Part shown: piece after piece, positions 1 to 11,159 of the stretch
Numbering within the stretch: the stretch's first letter is position 1
Layout of the letters: the number at the start of each line of letters is the position of its first letter
DNA from: Cavenderia fasciculata
Lineage: Eukaryota; Evosea; Eumycetozoa; Acytosteliales; Cavenderiaceae
Direction of reading: 5' to 3'
Assembly: GCF_000203815.1 (NCBI RefSeq)
Contig: NW_004457635.1
Span: 62,001 to 126,000 of the forward strand
Length of the DNA: 64,000 bases
Translations under genes and position numbers: made by a program
The notes under the pieces: model-generated
What the model was told of the DNA's origin: nothing
Database searches by the model: none
What the model saw: only the letters and a program-made list of their open reading frames with translations

Positions 1-994
1 GTTGATAAATTTTAATTTTATTATTATTTAATATTTTTTTATTTACACTCCATCTACTCTCTTTATCTATTATATAGGTATTATTGTATTTGGAAGGTAT
101 TTCCATTTTTGAATGATTACTTTAAGGATTCCAATATATGGAAGGTACTAGAGAATCTCAAGCCCAAATCCGTGGGAAAAGATTGGATGCCATCACTTTT
201 GGAGGGTGTGACAAATGATGTGTTTGTAAATACTTGTAAGTGTATAATCAACATTTTTTAATCCTTTTGCTCAATCTTTTACAACATATTAACCCCTTTT
301 TTTTTTTCTAGACAACCATCTAAATCAAATGATTAAAAATTATAAAACGCCGAAGTTAAATTGGTAAAAGGTCAACCCAAAAAGGAAAGGGAAGACCAAA
401 TGAAAAAAGTAGAAGATATTATTAAAGATCTCAAAAGACGTTGTTTTTCACAAGACAAAGCAAAAGGTGTCAAGGTGGATGGTCAAAATGTCATAACAAT
501 CGATGGTCAAGATGACAACAAGGACAACAAAGATACCCAAATGAAACCATTATTAGATGACGAGCCAATGGATGAACAAGTTGGGGTTGACGCCCAAATG
601 GAACCTCTTTCTGGTGGTCAAGATGATGATGATGATGGCGACGATGACCATCATGCATTTACAGATTTCCAAGATGAGGAAAAGTTAAAAAATTTAACAG
701 ACAAGGATTTATCAATTGCACTAGATTCTATCCCGCTCTTTGTCGAGGTATGACATTAAATCATTTATTAATATCAAACATTTAGTGCAATTGATAAATC
801 CTTGTCTGTTAAATTTTTTAAAAAAGATTGCTCTCAATGTGGCCTTTTATGACAAGATTGATGATTATATTCTCAAGATTTTTAAAGATATTGGTTATCC
901 TGGTTTTGTCGTGTCGGATGACGCAAAACAGAGAAGGAAAAACAAAAATTTTGTTAAAGACAAAACTGTTATCTGTAAGTAGTAGATACTAAAT

Positions 995-1047
<53 letters not shown>

Positions 1048-1120
1048 TTAACTTTTAATCTCTTTTGTTTTTTTTTTTCTCTTTAAAATAGTTTTTGGTG
1101 ATGCTGTATTCAGACTCTAA
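1..1120 (+). CDS. 3' end of an unknown acidic dictyostelid protein (5' partial)
   Basis: I do not recognise this protein. The window opens in what looks like an intron ending TATAG at 77. An exon at 78-235 encodes a hydrophobic/aromatic stretch (YYCIWKVFPFLNDYF) and ends at GTAAGT. The next coding block runs from about 370 to 747. It is charged, Asp-rich and Lys-rich, with a run of Asp near residue 85 of the block. It ends GTCGAG|GTATGA. The intron 748-826 joins in frame to 827-974, then the intron 975-1091 (mostly TTTA repeats) joins to a final exon ending TAA at 1118-1120. The junction between the first two exons is unresolved: the good acceptor at 310-311 leads to an early stop, whereas an acceptor near 370 keeps the frame. 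So either splicing is unusual there or the gene is damaged. A 39-bp inverted repeat spans the 748 donor. Confidence 0.5.
685..821. repeat. 39-bp perfect inverted repeat with 59-bp loop
   Basis: The left arm is 685-723 and the right arm is 783-821. The arms are perfect reverse complements over 39 bases, and both flanking bases mismatch. The left arm lies in coding sequence just before the donor at 748. The right arm forms most of the 3' half of the intron, ending five bases before the acceptor G at 826. The pre-mRNA could therefore fold so that the exon end pairs with the intron end. Confidence 0.9.
993..1044. repeat. TTTA microsatellite within intron
   Basis: About twelve tandem copies of a 4-base T-T-T-A unit form the front half of the intron 975-1091. 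Confidence 0.9.
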
Positions 1121-1206
1121 TTTTTTTTTCAAATTTTTTTTTGTTAAAATTTTCCGCCTTTTAAAATAAAGATTCATTTTGAACTATATACATATAATAG
1201 TTGTTA

Positions 1207-2674
1207 ATGGCTATGAGTCAAATAGCAGTATCAACAATCCGTAATGTAACCATTATTGGAGGCGGAGCTGCAGGTTTGACAACTGCAATCTTTGCAAAAC
1301 AAACCTATCCTCATTTAAAAGTTACTATTGTTTGTATCTCGACATTCTCTTACTCTCTCTTTTAATCAAATGACTAACTAGATCTTATATTTAGTTGGAA
1401 AGAAAAAGAGAAGCTGGAAAGAAGATATTAATGTCTGGTGGTACTCGATGTAATGGTATGATTGTATGATTGACTATGACTACATCAAAGAATCATTATG
1501 TATTGATCAATTATCCCCCTTAGTATTACCTAAAAAGGTTGATATACGACACGATTACTTTAGTGAAGATATGAATATTGCAAAAAAGATAATGTCTAGT
1601 TGGAATGTAGATGGATGTTATAAATGGTTATCAGATGATATTGGTTTGAAACTTGAACTAGAGGAAGAGACAAACAAGTATTTTCCTCATTCCAACTCTG
1701 CAAGAGATGTTCGTGATAAACTAAGAGACAAGTGTATCAATCTTGGTGTTGATATAGTTTATAATAGAAGAGTTGATGTTGTACATAAAGTAGGTGGAGC
1801 AGATGATAATGGAGATAAACCATCAACATTTAGGATAAAAGGTATTAATGAACAAAATAGTGATGAACCATTTAATCATTTGACAGATGCTATAGTTGTG
1901 TCGTCGGGTGGTTTATCGTTTCCTGCAGTGGGAACGGATGGTAGTGGATATAGAATAGCAAAGTCAATGGGACATTCGATCAACCCTACCTATGCAGCGT
2001 TGACACCGCTCAAGGGTATGCCGATTGGAGGTGACCCTTTGGCAGGACTATCAATGAATTTAGCACTTAGAGTATCAGGTGTTCATCGTGAACCAATCGT
2101 TGCTAATCGATCTGGATTCTTATTTACACATAAGGGGTTTAGCGGACCTTCTATACTCGATCTGTCACATTACTGCGTCAAAGCACTCGAGTCGAATGGC
2201 TCAATACCACTTCCATCGTTATCGGCACGGCTTGATGGAGCTGATAAAACGCAGTGGACCGAAAGATTGGCCAACGCCAACTCTCAGTATGGCACACAGA
2301 ACCAACTACTCTCTAATCGACTCGGAGTATTCATCCCACACAACTTTGTTGATCGCGTGATGACACATCTCAACCAAAAAGACAAAAAGATGAACGAACT
2401 ATCATCGTCTGAACGAAAGGTACTCGTAGAGTTTCTCTCCAACATGCCGGTCGAATACACTGGTCATGACGGCTACAAAAAGGCAGAGGTGACAGGGGGA
2501 GGCGTCCCCTTGACACAAATCAATCATCAAAACCTTGAAAGTAAACTCGTCCCCAATCTATTCTTTTGTGGTGAAGTATTGGATCTATTTGGTAGAATTG
2601 GAGGTTTTAATTTCTATTGGGCATGGATAACTGGTCGTTTAGTTGGTTCAAATTTATTAAAACAAAAATTATAA
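1207..2674 (+). CDS. BaiN/HI0933-like FAD-dependent oxidoreductase
   Basis: This predicted flavoprotein has 444 residues in three exons: 1207-1329, 1395-1455 and 1524-2674. The N-terminus carries the dinucleotide-binding Rossmann motif (VTIIGGGAAGLTTA, residues 13-26). After the first intron comes the family block AGKKILMSGGTRCN, where bacterial homologues read GRKILISGGGRCN. The middle has SSGGLSFPAVGTDGSGY, and the C-terminus has the second FAD contact GEVLDLFGRIGGFNFYWAW. Removing the intron 1456-1523 restores RCN-VLPKKVD, so the reading-frame segment before 1524 is intronic. Family members are flavin enzymes that reduce or oxidise small substrates, and the eukaryotic substrate is not known. 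The start was chosen because it gives the complete Rossmann fold; an ATG two codons downstream would serve equally. Confidence 0.85.
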
Positions 2675-2696
2675 AATAATAATATAGTTTATTTAT

Positions 2697-3468
2697 TTAT
2701 TCATCACTCTCCTCTTCCTCTTCTTCTACTTGTACAACCTTTTGAATCTTTCTACCTCTTGATGAAGTAGTAGTAATTGTTTTGTCAACCATCTTTTTAA
2801 CCTTTTTCTTTTCTTCTTTTTTTTCCTCCTCTTCTTTTTCTTCCTTTTCCTTTTTCTTTGGATCTGGTTTAGAAGGTAACCAAGATGGCCAATCACCTTT
2901 TCTATAAGTACAAAATCTTAACTTTTCAGCAATATAATAGGCACGATATGATCTAAAAACATATTAATTGAGTATTAATATTGTACAAGTAGAAGTTTAA
3001 ATATTTAACTATTAATTTTGTTTCTACTACTTACGCAACAATATCATCCCAAGTTTGAATTGGATCAACTTTATATTGATCAGGCATTGCAACAGGCATT
3101 AAAGTAAGATTATTTGCTTTATCCAATTTATCTGGTTTATTGGTCGACAGCCAATCAACATGTCTAATATAACTATGTTTCTTTTCATATCGATATTCGT
3201 ACTCTGACAATAATTCCTTTGCATACGATACAGTAAAGTCATAGGAAGCATAGTTGGTTCTAACCCATCTATTAATTCTATGATTCTTGTGAGTCACCTT
3301 TAAATAACCTTCAGGTGCATTTCGCTTCCATTCTTCATCACCTTCTTGAGTGACATGCCAACAACAATACAACATTTGAACAGCTTCCAATATTAATTTT
3401 ACTACATGTTTATCACAATGATACTTTATATTTTTCTTTTGATTAATATCTAATATAAAAATATTCAT
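2697..3468 (-). CDS. Homologue of an uncharacterised phage/giant-virus protein family
   Basis: There are two exons, 3468-3035 and 2952-2697, joined across an intron with GTAAGT and TTTTTAG ends; about 229 residues. The first 175 residues resemble a family I know from tailed phages and large DNA viruses. Shared features are an MNIF-LD start, CDKHVVKLILEAVQML (residues 18-33), a His-rich NHRINRWVR block, EYEYRYEKKHS, and AMPDQYK followed by a Trp-Pro-x-Trp-Leu end (DWPSWLP). The function of the family is unknown to me. The His and Asp residues conserved in the first block suggest a possible catalytic role. The C-terminal 50 residues are a Lys/Glu-rich tail ending in acidic residues, which the viral proteins lack and which may be a nuclear localisation or binding tail. 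The gene is divergent from the TrmO gene across 558 bp. Confidence 0.65.
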
Positions 3469-4026
3469 TATTATTTATAATATTATTATTATTTGTTGTA
3501 TATTTATTACAAGTAATTAATTATTAAATCTATGTTGGTTGATTTAAACAAACATAAAAATAAATAAAGAATGATTCATTTTTTTGTATTGGCTGATAGT
3601 ATGTTGTCTCTCCATGTTCAAATTTCTTAGAAGTCGAATCTTTTTATGTACTGTATTAGATGATGCTATCCCAATAAATGTTTTTTAATGACTGATTACC
3701 AAACCCCTACCAATGTCGACAACCGTGAGAGATAGCGACATCTACCTTTTCGTTTTTTCATTGTCCTCACCTAAATTTATCAATTAACATATTTTAGAGA
3801 GAGGGAGATGAACTAGTTCAAGTTTAGTGATAATTAATTAATTAACACCAAGATTTAAATAACATTAATAATATAATGATTTAGAACGTGCTATGATGAT
3901 TTTCTTTCCCAATTGATTAATTTATTTAAAAAAAAAAAAGAAATGGTCCACTCGGTCGTTTATGAATTGATTGAACAGTATTCCTCTTCTTTTTCAATAT
4001 AATCTTTGACGAAAGAGAGAGAGATA
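3469..4026. other. Divergent intergenic region, no gene seen
   Basis: This is AT-rich DNA between the start codons of two divergent genes and probably holds both promoters. It contains short homopolymer runs (A11 near 3930) and a GA-rich stretch just before the TrmO start. I see no RNA gene. Confidence 0.6.
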
Positions 4027-4794
4027 ATGGAGTTGAAAGAGAAATTAACACTCATTGCAACACCAGCACTTGCACTTACAGCAGCTTCAATAGCTTCTTA
4101 TTATATTGGTATGTGGTAGAAGTAGTAGTCGTTTACAACACACAAACTAATAATAGTTTTATTATTTTAGCATCATTAAAGAAAAAGATTGATATATTAA
4201 ATAAAAAGGCAGAAAAGGAGAGAGAGGACAAAGTACAAGCACAAAAGATATGTGAAGAACAGAGAAAAGGTAGAACTCGTGCAGAGATTGAATTGCGTAG
4301 AGTTGTAAACTCGTTAAAGGAGGATAGAGAGAATAGCAATACCGAGAGACCACCTGATTATCCACCCATTGGTTTCTTGGAGAGTGTCTATAGAGAGAGA
4401 AATGGTACACCAAGACAAGGATTGGTTGTCACCAAGGGTAGAGCTATCCTTCGTCTTCGTACCAACATCAACCCTGTTCATGCATTGGAAGGACTCGAAC
4501 AATATTCACATGTATGGCTCATCTTTGTATTCCACGAGAATACCAACACTCTTAGAAGTGTTCGTCAAGACAGACCTGGCAGTAATGTCAAGGCCAAGGT
4601 ATCACCACCAAGACTCGACGGTGTCAAAGTTGGTCTATTCTCTACTCGTTCACCACACAGACCAAACGCTATCGGTCTCTCTGCCGCTAAAATCGATAAA
4701 ATTGAAGGAAATGCTTTACATCTTTCTGGTATCGATTTAATTGATGGTAAATATATATATAAATGGAATGTGAATTGGTTTAATATTAACATTT

Positions 4795-4826
<32 letters not shown>

Positions 4827-5469
4827 TTTGTTTATTTATTTATTTGTTTATTTATTTATTTATTTAGGAACACCAATTTTAGATGTTAAACCATATCTTC
4901 AAATGTATGATTCAATTCCAGAGGCAATTAATCCAAGTTGGATCTCTGATTTTGTTCCACTTGAAGATGTTGTCATTTCTAAAGAGGCTGATCAACAATT
5001 GGCCGAGTTGGTTAAGCGCAAGGTACTCAAGTTTTACAACAACTTTGATGATGTTAGAACTGCAATCTGTCAAGTATTGATCGAGGACATTAGATCGATT
5101 AGAAAGAGAAAGTCTGACAAGGAGAGAGAAAAGGGTGAAAAGGCAGACGACCAAGAACAACAAGAAGAAGCTGGTCCAGAACAACATAGATTCTGTCTCG
5201 ATACTATCAATGTTTGCTTTACCGTTGAAAATCAAAAGGCCTATGTATCTAAAATCGAATTGGATCAAGTCCTATTTGATCAACAAAAAAATATTTATCA
5301 ACCTTCTGGAATTTATAAAGGTGAAAAAAAATCATCAATTAACAATAACAATAACAATCAAAATAATCAAAATAATAATACCACACCAACATCAACTTCA
5401 CCATCTTCATCATCTGATACATCTTCACCACCAATAATCATGAATCAACAATCACCATTGGATTTATAA
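4027..5469 (+). CDS. trmo: TrmO-type tRNA (N6-threonylcarbamoyl-A37) methyltransferase
   Basis: Three exons (4027-4108, 4171-4746, 4868-5469) give 419 residues. Residues 8-27 are hydrophobic and could be a membrane or targeting segment, followed by a Lys/Glu-rich coiled coil to about residue 75. The TrmO/TsaA beta-barrel domain starts near residue 92: PIGFLESVYRERNGTPRQG, then LEGLEQYSHVWLIFVFHEN, the diagnostic block LFSTRSPHRPNAIGLS, and IDLIDG-TPILDVKPYL split by the second intron. Bacterial and human TrmO use AdoMet to add the methyl group of m6t6A37 on tRNA-Thr. The C-terminal FYNNFDDVRTAICQVLIEDIRS block matches the second domain of the family. The last 50 residues are Asn/Ser/Thr low complexity. 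The assignment is strong; localisation is inferred. Confidence 0.9.
4793..4866. repeat. TTTA-type microsatellite filling an intron
   Basis: The 3' two thirds of the intron 4747-4867 of the TrmO gene is a TTTA array with three TTTG variants, running directly into the TAG acceptor. It serves as the polypyrimidine-like tract. Confidence 0.9.
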
Positions 5470-5513
5470 ATTAAAACGACATTATATATATATATAATAT
5501 TATTTTCCTGGTT

Positions 5514-6929
5514 TTATTGATTTGTAATTAATTTCTTTTGTTCTTGTTCCTCTTCCTTTTCATCATCTTCTGGATCAACATAATAATATTCATATGGTAA
5601 TCTAAAGATCATACCAATGATGAGTGAAAGTGGAAGCATCAAGAGTGACAAAAAGAAGACACCACGATTACGCGATTGAGGTGGCAACTTGATACCCTTG
5701 GCAAGAGCATCTAGAGTTTGTTGTTTGTACTTGTTTTCCAAGACGGCTTCGACAGCCAAGAGAGCCGACGACAGTGAGAAAAAGGCTACCGTGGTGGTAG
5801 TCATATTGAGATTGCAAAAGTATTGGAAAGCAAATGGTGCAACGACACCGGCAATGGCATGCCAGAATGAAACTGGATAGTTGAGGTGTGGATGAGTGAC
5901 TGGTAACATCTTGTAGCCTGCCATGGCATACTGCGATTTGAGCTTCTCGGCCAACGCTAGGAAATGAGGGATTTGCCAAATGTAAAGGACAGTGGCCAAC
6001 AATGCACCAATCGGCTCGAATCCACCGGCACCGGCAACCGTACCGATAAGTGGTGGGATGGCACCGACAAATGCACCAACCCAAGTGTTCCATGGAGTAG
6101 TACGTTTCATTTGTGTGTAGAGGATGTACAATAGAATGTTGGACATGGCCAATGCACCACATACTGGGTTGACAGGCACTAGAATAAAGCATCCCAACAC
6201 ACTTGCACCACACGCCAAAAGGAATCCAGTATCTCTCTTGATCTCACCCGTAACGAGTGGACGTGATTTAGTACGTGGCATCTTGGCGTCAAACGACACC
6301 TCCATCTCTTGGTTATAGGCCGATGCAGATGCCGATGCCAAGAATGTACCCAATGATACAAGTCCAAGTGTCATTGGATCTACTATAGGTGCTGTCATTA
6401 CGTACCCAGCAACCGTTGTAAATGTAACATAGATAGAGATTGGAAACTTTACAAGATTAAAATATCCTTGTCTCATAAATGCAAATGGTGATTTCTTTTT
6501 TGGTTTCAATTCATTCGACGATGTTGTATTTGTTGTATTTGTTGTATTGTTTGTTGAGATTGGTTCTTCTTGTTGTTGTTGTACAGTTGTTGTAGTATTT
6601 GTTGTATTATTTGATGTACTAAATCTATTATTTCTTAGGAATGAAGTATCTTGATTCATAAATAGTTTACTATTGTTATTTTGATACAAAAACTTTGATG
6701 ATTCTGTTGTAATGGTTGTTGATTTATTAAATACATTGTTGTTACTATATAAGAGTTGTTGTTGTTGTTGTGAATCTGATGATATTTGATTCTTTGGTGT
6801 TAGAGATGATTGAATAGTACTAGAGAATGATATAGAGGAACGACCATTTTTTATATCTGCTTTATAACCATTTGATATAGTTGATAATATTGATCTAGTT
6901 GATGACCTATTCAATTTAAATATCATCAT
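5514..6929 (-). CDS. cox10: Protoheme IX farnesyltransferase (heme O synthase), mitochondrial
   Basis: A single exon encodes 471 residues. COX10 attaches a farnesyl group to heme b to make heme O, the first step to heme A for cytochrome c oxidase, in the inner mitochondrial membrane. The UbiA-type prenyltransferase domain spans about residues 150-450 with several hydrophobic helices. It has the prenyl-diphosphate-binding signature in SASAYNQEMEVSFDAKMPRT followed by KSRPL, with the Asn and Asp residues expected for the family. A second conserved loop follows the Trp-Gln-Ile-Pro-His-Phe motif (YIWQIPHFLALAEKLKSQYA). The first 150 residues are Arg/Ser-containing and then Gln/Asn/Thr-rich, consistent with a mitochondrial presequence followed by dictyostelid low complexity. 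The C-terminus is a Glu-rich tail. Confidence 0.95.
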   Translation of the reverse strand: MMIFKLNRSSTRSILSTISNGYKADIKNGRSSISFSSTIQSSLTPKNQISSDSQQQQQLLYSNNNVFNKSTTITTESSKFLYQNNNSKLFMNQDTSFLRNNRFSTSNNTTNTTTTVQQQQEEPISTNNTTNTTNTTSSNELKPKKKSPFAFMRQGYFNLVKFPISIYVTFTTVAGYVMTAPIVDPMTLGLVSLGTFLASASASAYNQEMEVSFDAKMPRTKSRPLVTGEIKRDTGFLLACGASVLGCFILVPVNPVCGALAMSNILLYILYTQMKRTTPWNTWVGAFVGAIPPLIGTVAGAGGFEPIGALLATVLYIWQIPHFLALAEKLKSQYAMAGYKMLPVTHPHLNYPVSFWHAIAGVVAPFAFQYFCNLNMTTTTVAFFSLSSALLAVEAVLENKYKQQTLDALAKGIKLPPQSRNRGVFFLSLLMLPLSLIIGMIFRLPYEYYYVDPEDDEKEEEQEQKKLITNQ

Positions 6930-7274
6930 CCTTTTTCTTTTATCTCTCTATTATCTCTTTAAATATATATCTGAGAATCAAATGCAATGAAACGATCAGT
7001 TTTTTGCAAACAAAATGTTTTGTAGACAAATTTCTTAAACTTTGTCAAGAGAGCTCCTGAAAATCGTGACATATGGATTGCATTACTTTGAATGATCAGT
7101 AGTTTTAATGAAGATTGGGTGATTAGATTGATCGATCGGTAGAGGAGGATATAATCATATACTGCTGCAAATTAATTAATCATATTATTAATTTAAAATT
7201 TATGATGGTGATCATTTTTTTTCTTTATTTAATTGATTTTTTTTATTATTTTTAAGCTTCAAGTTGGTTTACAG
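6930..7274. other. Intergenic spacer, no gene seen
   Basis: This holds the cox10 5' flank and the 3' flank of the next minus-strand gene. It is AT-rich and I see no RNA gene or repeat. Confidence 0.5.
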
Positions 7275-9012
7275 CTAGTTGTTTTGGATGAATAATAAAT
7301 TCGACAAACAAAATTCTATAATAGGGCTAGGTCTAGCGACAATGGCAAAATTTTTAGTGTTTTCATAGATTGGTGACCATACCAAACCAGTCTTTGATTT
7401 TGTAGAATCATTCGCTATCCACTTGTGTTTGACCAGTGACAATGGATCATCGATGGGTAGGTTCTGATCTTCAGCTGAAATTTTCTTTATATAGTTGGGA
7501 ATGTCATCTACTACATTTGTACCAGCCAAAAAGTGAACAGAGAGAAATTGTTTGTCGACAATCTCTACGGCCATACGAAGTTGTACCTTTCGCTCTGATG
7601 CCAATTTGATATGTAAAACCGCACCAACTGTTCCAGGAATCTTACCACGACATCCAGTGATTGGTTCGGGTTTCAGCACTTGAGGACGTGTTGGTCCATT
7701 GGAACCACCACTAATGAAATTAGCACCACCAATACGAACAATGTAGGCACCGCTCTTGTCTGGAATCGTTCCTCCACCGCGTATGCTTACTATTCCTTCT
7801 TGTAATTCATGTCCATCTTCAAGGTTGAATGTTGGGTTGGCGGCTGGATAGATTTTTGGATTATCAATCAATGGAATTGGATACCAATATTTATCATTCT
7901 TGAGAACAGATGGGAGTGAGGAGAGATCGAGTCCAATAGGAGGATTGGCACCTGCTTTTTTGATACCTTTGGCAATGTTTTTGAGTGCTGGTATAATATT
8001 ATTATGCATTCTCTCTCTAAACGATGGTACTGCATTGACAAGTTCCGTTGTTGTCTGTCCTGATACAAATATTGGTGATATTCCAATTTGATACCAAAAT
8101 GACTTTAAATAGAGGAGGGAGGGAGGGAGGAAAAGAAATAAGATTAAATTAATTATTTGTTTGTTTGTTTTTTTCTTTCTTTTTCTTTTTTTTTTTTTTT
8201 TGCTTGTTACTAATCCTTACATCCATAATGGTCATAGCAACAATATAGATATTTAAAGCTGCAATATAATATGGAATGGTATGTTCAAGGTACTCTTCTT
8301 GAGAACAAAATTCGTGAAGTGTTAGGGCCTTGTCACGAATCAATTCAAGGTCTATACGAACAGCCTCTTGAACTTGCTCATCGGCACCTTGCATACGGTG
8401 GAATTGATGTTTGAGTGCATTGATGTGAATGGTCAGTGTGGAACATGATTTTGCCAATCCAGATAAAAATGATTGACACATTTGATTCCATTGTTTGACC
8501 TCACTTGCTTGGATCTTTCCATCGACAGCCTTTAACATTTCCTTTCTAAGTTTTTCCAACTCCTTTTGCAATTCTTCCTTTGAAATATTGTCAGATGGCG
8601 ATGCTCTCTTCCAAAACAATGAAAAGAATCCTTGAAGGATTGGTCCTGCCAATGGAATGACTCCACTAAAGTAAAAGTAAAAGAAAGAAGAAAAAGAAAA
8701 AGAAAAAGAAAAAGAAAAATTAAATATAAAGTAATAATACTGGAAAATCAAAAAGAAAGACTTGATCGTTTCTTACATTACAGAATTGACCATAATGCCA
8801 ACATCTTCTTTATCTGGTTCAAATTCTTTGATAACAGTGAGTGGATCTTTAATGTCGAGGATGGCGGCATAGAGATTGATTGGGAGGAGAGTCATTGGAT
8901 CATTTTTGAGTCTTTCCGATATTCTATCCCATGCTCCTGGTGCGAGTTCCTTGAGACGGGTAGAGCCATATGAATTGGTGATGACATTTCTTTGTTTCTT
9001 TATCTGTATCTG
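7275..9012 (-). CDS. Protein with a Cry delta-endotoxin-like N-terminal helical bundle
   Basis: Three coding exons join in frame: about 9012-8776, 8668-8217 and 8094-7275, giving roughly 500 residues. The start codon was not found. A good donor at about 9202 suggests at least one more 5' exon up to about 9300. After the first junction the protein reads SVIGVIPLAGPILQGFFSLFW. It then has a long amphipathic helical region with AVDGKIQASEVKQW, and ends the bundle with YYIAALNIYIVAMTIMD. This order (GPI..FFW, then VD-KI, then a helix like AANLHLLLLRD) resembles domain I of three-domain Cry proteins, a membrane-inserting helical bundle. The C-terminal 270 residues look beta-rich, with Gly/Pro turns, and end in an IIEFCLSN block. 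I infer a host gene of this fold; pore formation is not shown. The domain assignment is tentative. The gene otherwise looks whole. Confidence 0.5.
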
Positions 9013-9302
9013 TTTTAAAAAAGAGTAGATGATTAAAAAGAAAAGATGAGAATGAGGGGAATTGTTGTTTATAAACCTGCCGACCTTCCCAAGTTATTTC
9101 AAAGCAAGATCTTATGTTTGTAAGTTGGAACTTTCAATTTTGGAGGATGGGCATAAAACCAACTCTTCACTGAAGACCAAATCACATCATAATGTCAACT
9201 TACAAAACGGCTCTGGTCAAAGAGAAAGAGAGGATTAATCTACTACAATCGTGATATCTTTTGATCTCCTCGATGGTACCCGTTGCTGCTGTTGATTCTA
9301 TG

Positions 9303-9539
9303 AAATAGTAATGTTTTTAAACAACAATAATAAAGATACTGCTGCTGACGAGAAATGTATACTTTGTGTTGCTTGTAATACCATTGTTAAAACCACATTG
9401 TATACAATCTTATCATCCTATCATCCTAGAGAGACTAGACTCTCTCAATATTTATTATTTGTGATTTATATTATAACAAAACAATTTTATACAAGTTTTT
9501 TATTTTTTTTTTGTTTATATAGAAAAAGGAATAAATAAA

Positions 9540-9570
<31 letters not shown>

Positions 9571-9696
9571 ACTTTAAAGTTGACGTATGTGTGTGTGTAT
9601 GTATGAGTTTATCCTTTTTTTTTTATAAATTATTATTTAATCTGGGTTGGTTGGTCTACTTTGAAAATAAATATATATGTTTTACCATTTACTTTT
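9303..9696. other. Intergenic spacer, no gene seen
   Basis: This lies between the 5' end of the Cry-like gene and the 3' end of the cortexillin gene. It includes an ATT microsatellite (9541-9568) and a GT-rich stretch. The short frames here show no codon pattern or family motif. Confidence 0.5.
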
Positions 9697-11159
9697 TTAC
9701 TTTGTTCTCTTTTTTGGAGCACCAGCATTTTTAATTTCATCTTCCTTGTCGGCAAGGTATTTACCCAATTGGATGTTTTCATTTTCGACACGAGCACCGA
9801 GTTTCTTGGCTTGTTCTTCAAAGATGAGAGAGGCGAGTTCGGCGTCCAAGTTGACTTGAGCCTTGTTGTATGGGATGGCATCTGGGTTGTCGAGGAATGA
9901 TTGCCATTTGGCAATATCGTTGATTTGGTGAGAGATGTGGTGTCTGAGGAGACCAAGACCTTGTTGTTCGGCGGCGGCTCTCTTTCTGTCTTCTTCCAAC
10001 TTCTTTTCCAAACGTTCCTTTTCGTCACGCATCTCTTGCAACTTGAGTTCGAGGATAGCCTTGTCCTTTTCAGTCTTGGAGAGACGGGCTTCCAAGTCGA
10101 GCTTGGCCATACGCTCATCATCAATTCCTCTCAAGGCATCGTCGATTCTGGCTTGGATGTCAGAGATCTTTTTGTTACGTGCTTCGTTTTGGGCACGCAA
10201 TTCGTTCAATGTATTTTCGAGGTCCTTCTTTTGCTTGGCCAACTCTTCTTGTGACAACTTCTCACCTTGGAGGGCACCTTCGAGTGAAGAGAGTGTGTTT
10301 TGGAGTGAGTTTTGGCTGGCTTCCAAAGCTTCACGCTCTTCCTTGGCACGGTAGGCATGGAAAAAGAGCGAGGTGTACAAAATGATGGAACGCTCGTCTA
10401 CTTGACCCTTGGAGAGTGACTCGGCTTCCAAAAGCTTGGGAATGCCCAAACCCTTCTCGGCAAAGTCAAAGGCAGCGTTGAGACGGGCAATTTGGTCCTT
10501 GGATTCGTATTCGTCGTACGAGAAGGCACTGGTGTCATACTTGTGGGCCAAGGCCAAAAAGCCGGTACCATCCTTGAACGATTGCTTAAAGGTGGTAATG
10601 TTGACACCCTTGTATCCGTCGGTTGTCTTTTTGCACCATGCCAAAAGACCTTCTTCAGATGATTTGTCTCCTTCATTGATGACTGCAATACGATATTTAC
10701 GATAAAGAGTCCATAAGAAACCTAAAATCATCTTTTTATTACAATCAACAAATTCTAGAAAGTAAAAAAAAAAAAAAGTAAAGTAAAGTAAAAGATTGAT
10801 AATTAATATATGATTTGTTTTCAAAGCGGTGTTGTGATCTATATTTATATTTCTATCTATTTCTATTTACCTTCAGCAGCAACACCTTGAACCTTTACTT
10901 TAAGATCTTCATCAACAAAGATCATAGCCAAATGAAGGTTTTGAATGCTAAGAATACGAGTCTTGGGATCTGGGTCAATCTTTTTGGTGAACTTCTTGCC
11001 AGAGACACCTTCGAGGAAGTAGATCAACTTGACACCATTGCTCAAGTCTTTGCTAACTTCATTGATCTTGCCAGCACCACGCTTATCCAATACTGAGTTG
11101 ACCCATGATGTAAAGGCCATTTCTTGTACTTTTTCCCATTCTTTGTTTAAATCTGACAT
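9697..11159 (-). CDS. Cortexillin (actin-bundling, two calponin-homology domains plus coiled coil)
   Basis: Two exons (11159-10871 and 10754-9697) give 448 residues; cortexillins I and II of Dictyostelium discoideum are about 440-444. CH1 (residues 8-110) contains [31 protein letters not shown] and [17 protein letters not shown]2 (about 115-225) contains [33 protein letters not shown] and the end [16 protein letters not shown]. Residues 230-350 are a heptad-rich parallel coiled coil. The tail (360-448) ends with the basic cluster GAPKKRTK, where cortexillins bind PIP2 and bundle actin. The protein acts in the cell cortex and cleavage furrow with IQGAP-like partners. I cannot say whether it is the I or II orthologue. 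High GC in this gene fits strong expression. Confidence 0.93.

Noticed and set aside
5668-6213. 181-codon frame overlapping cox10 in another minus frame
   Set aside because: It is a shadow of the cox10 coding frame; composition is Cys/His-rich as expected from a shifted frame of biased codons.
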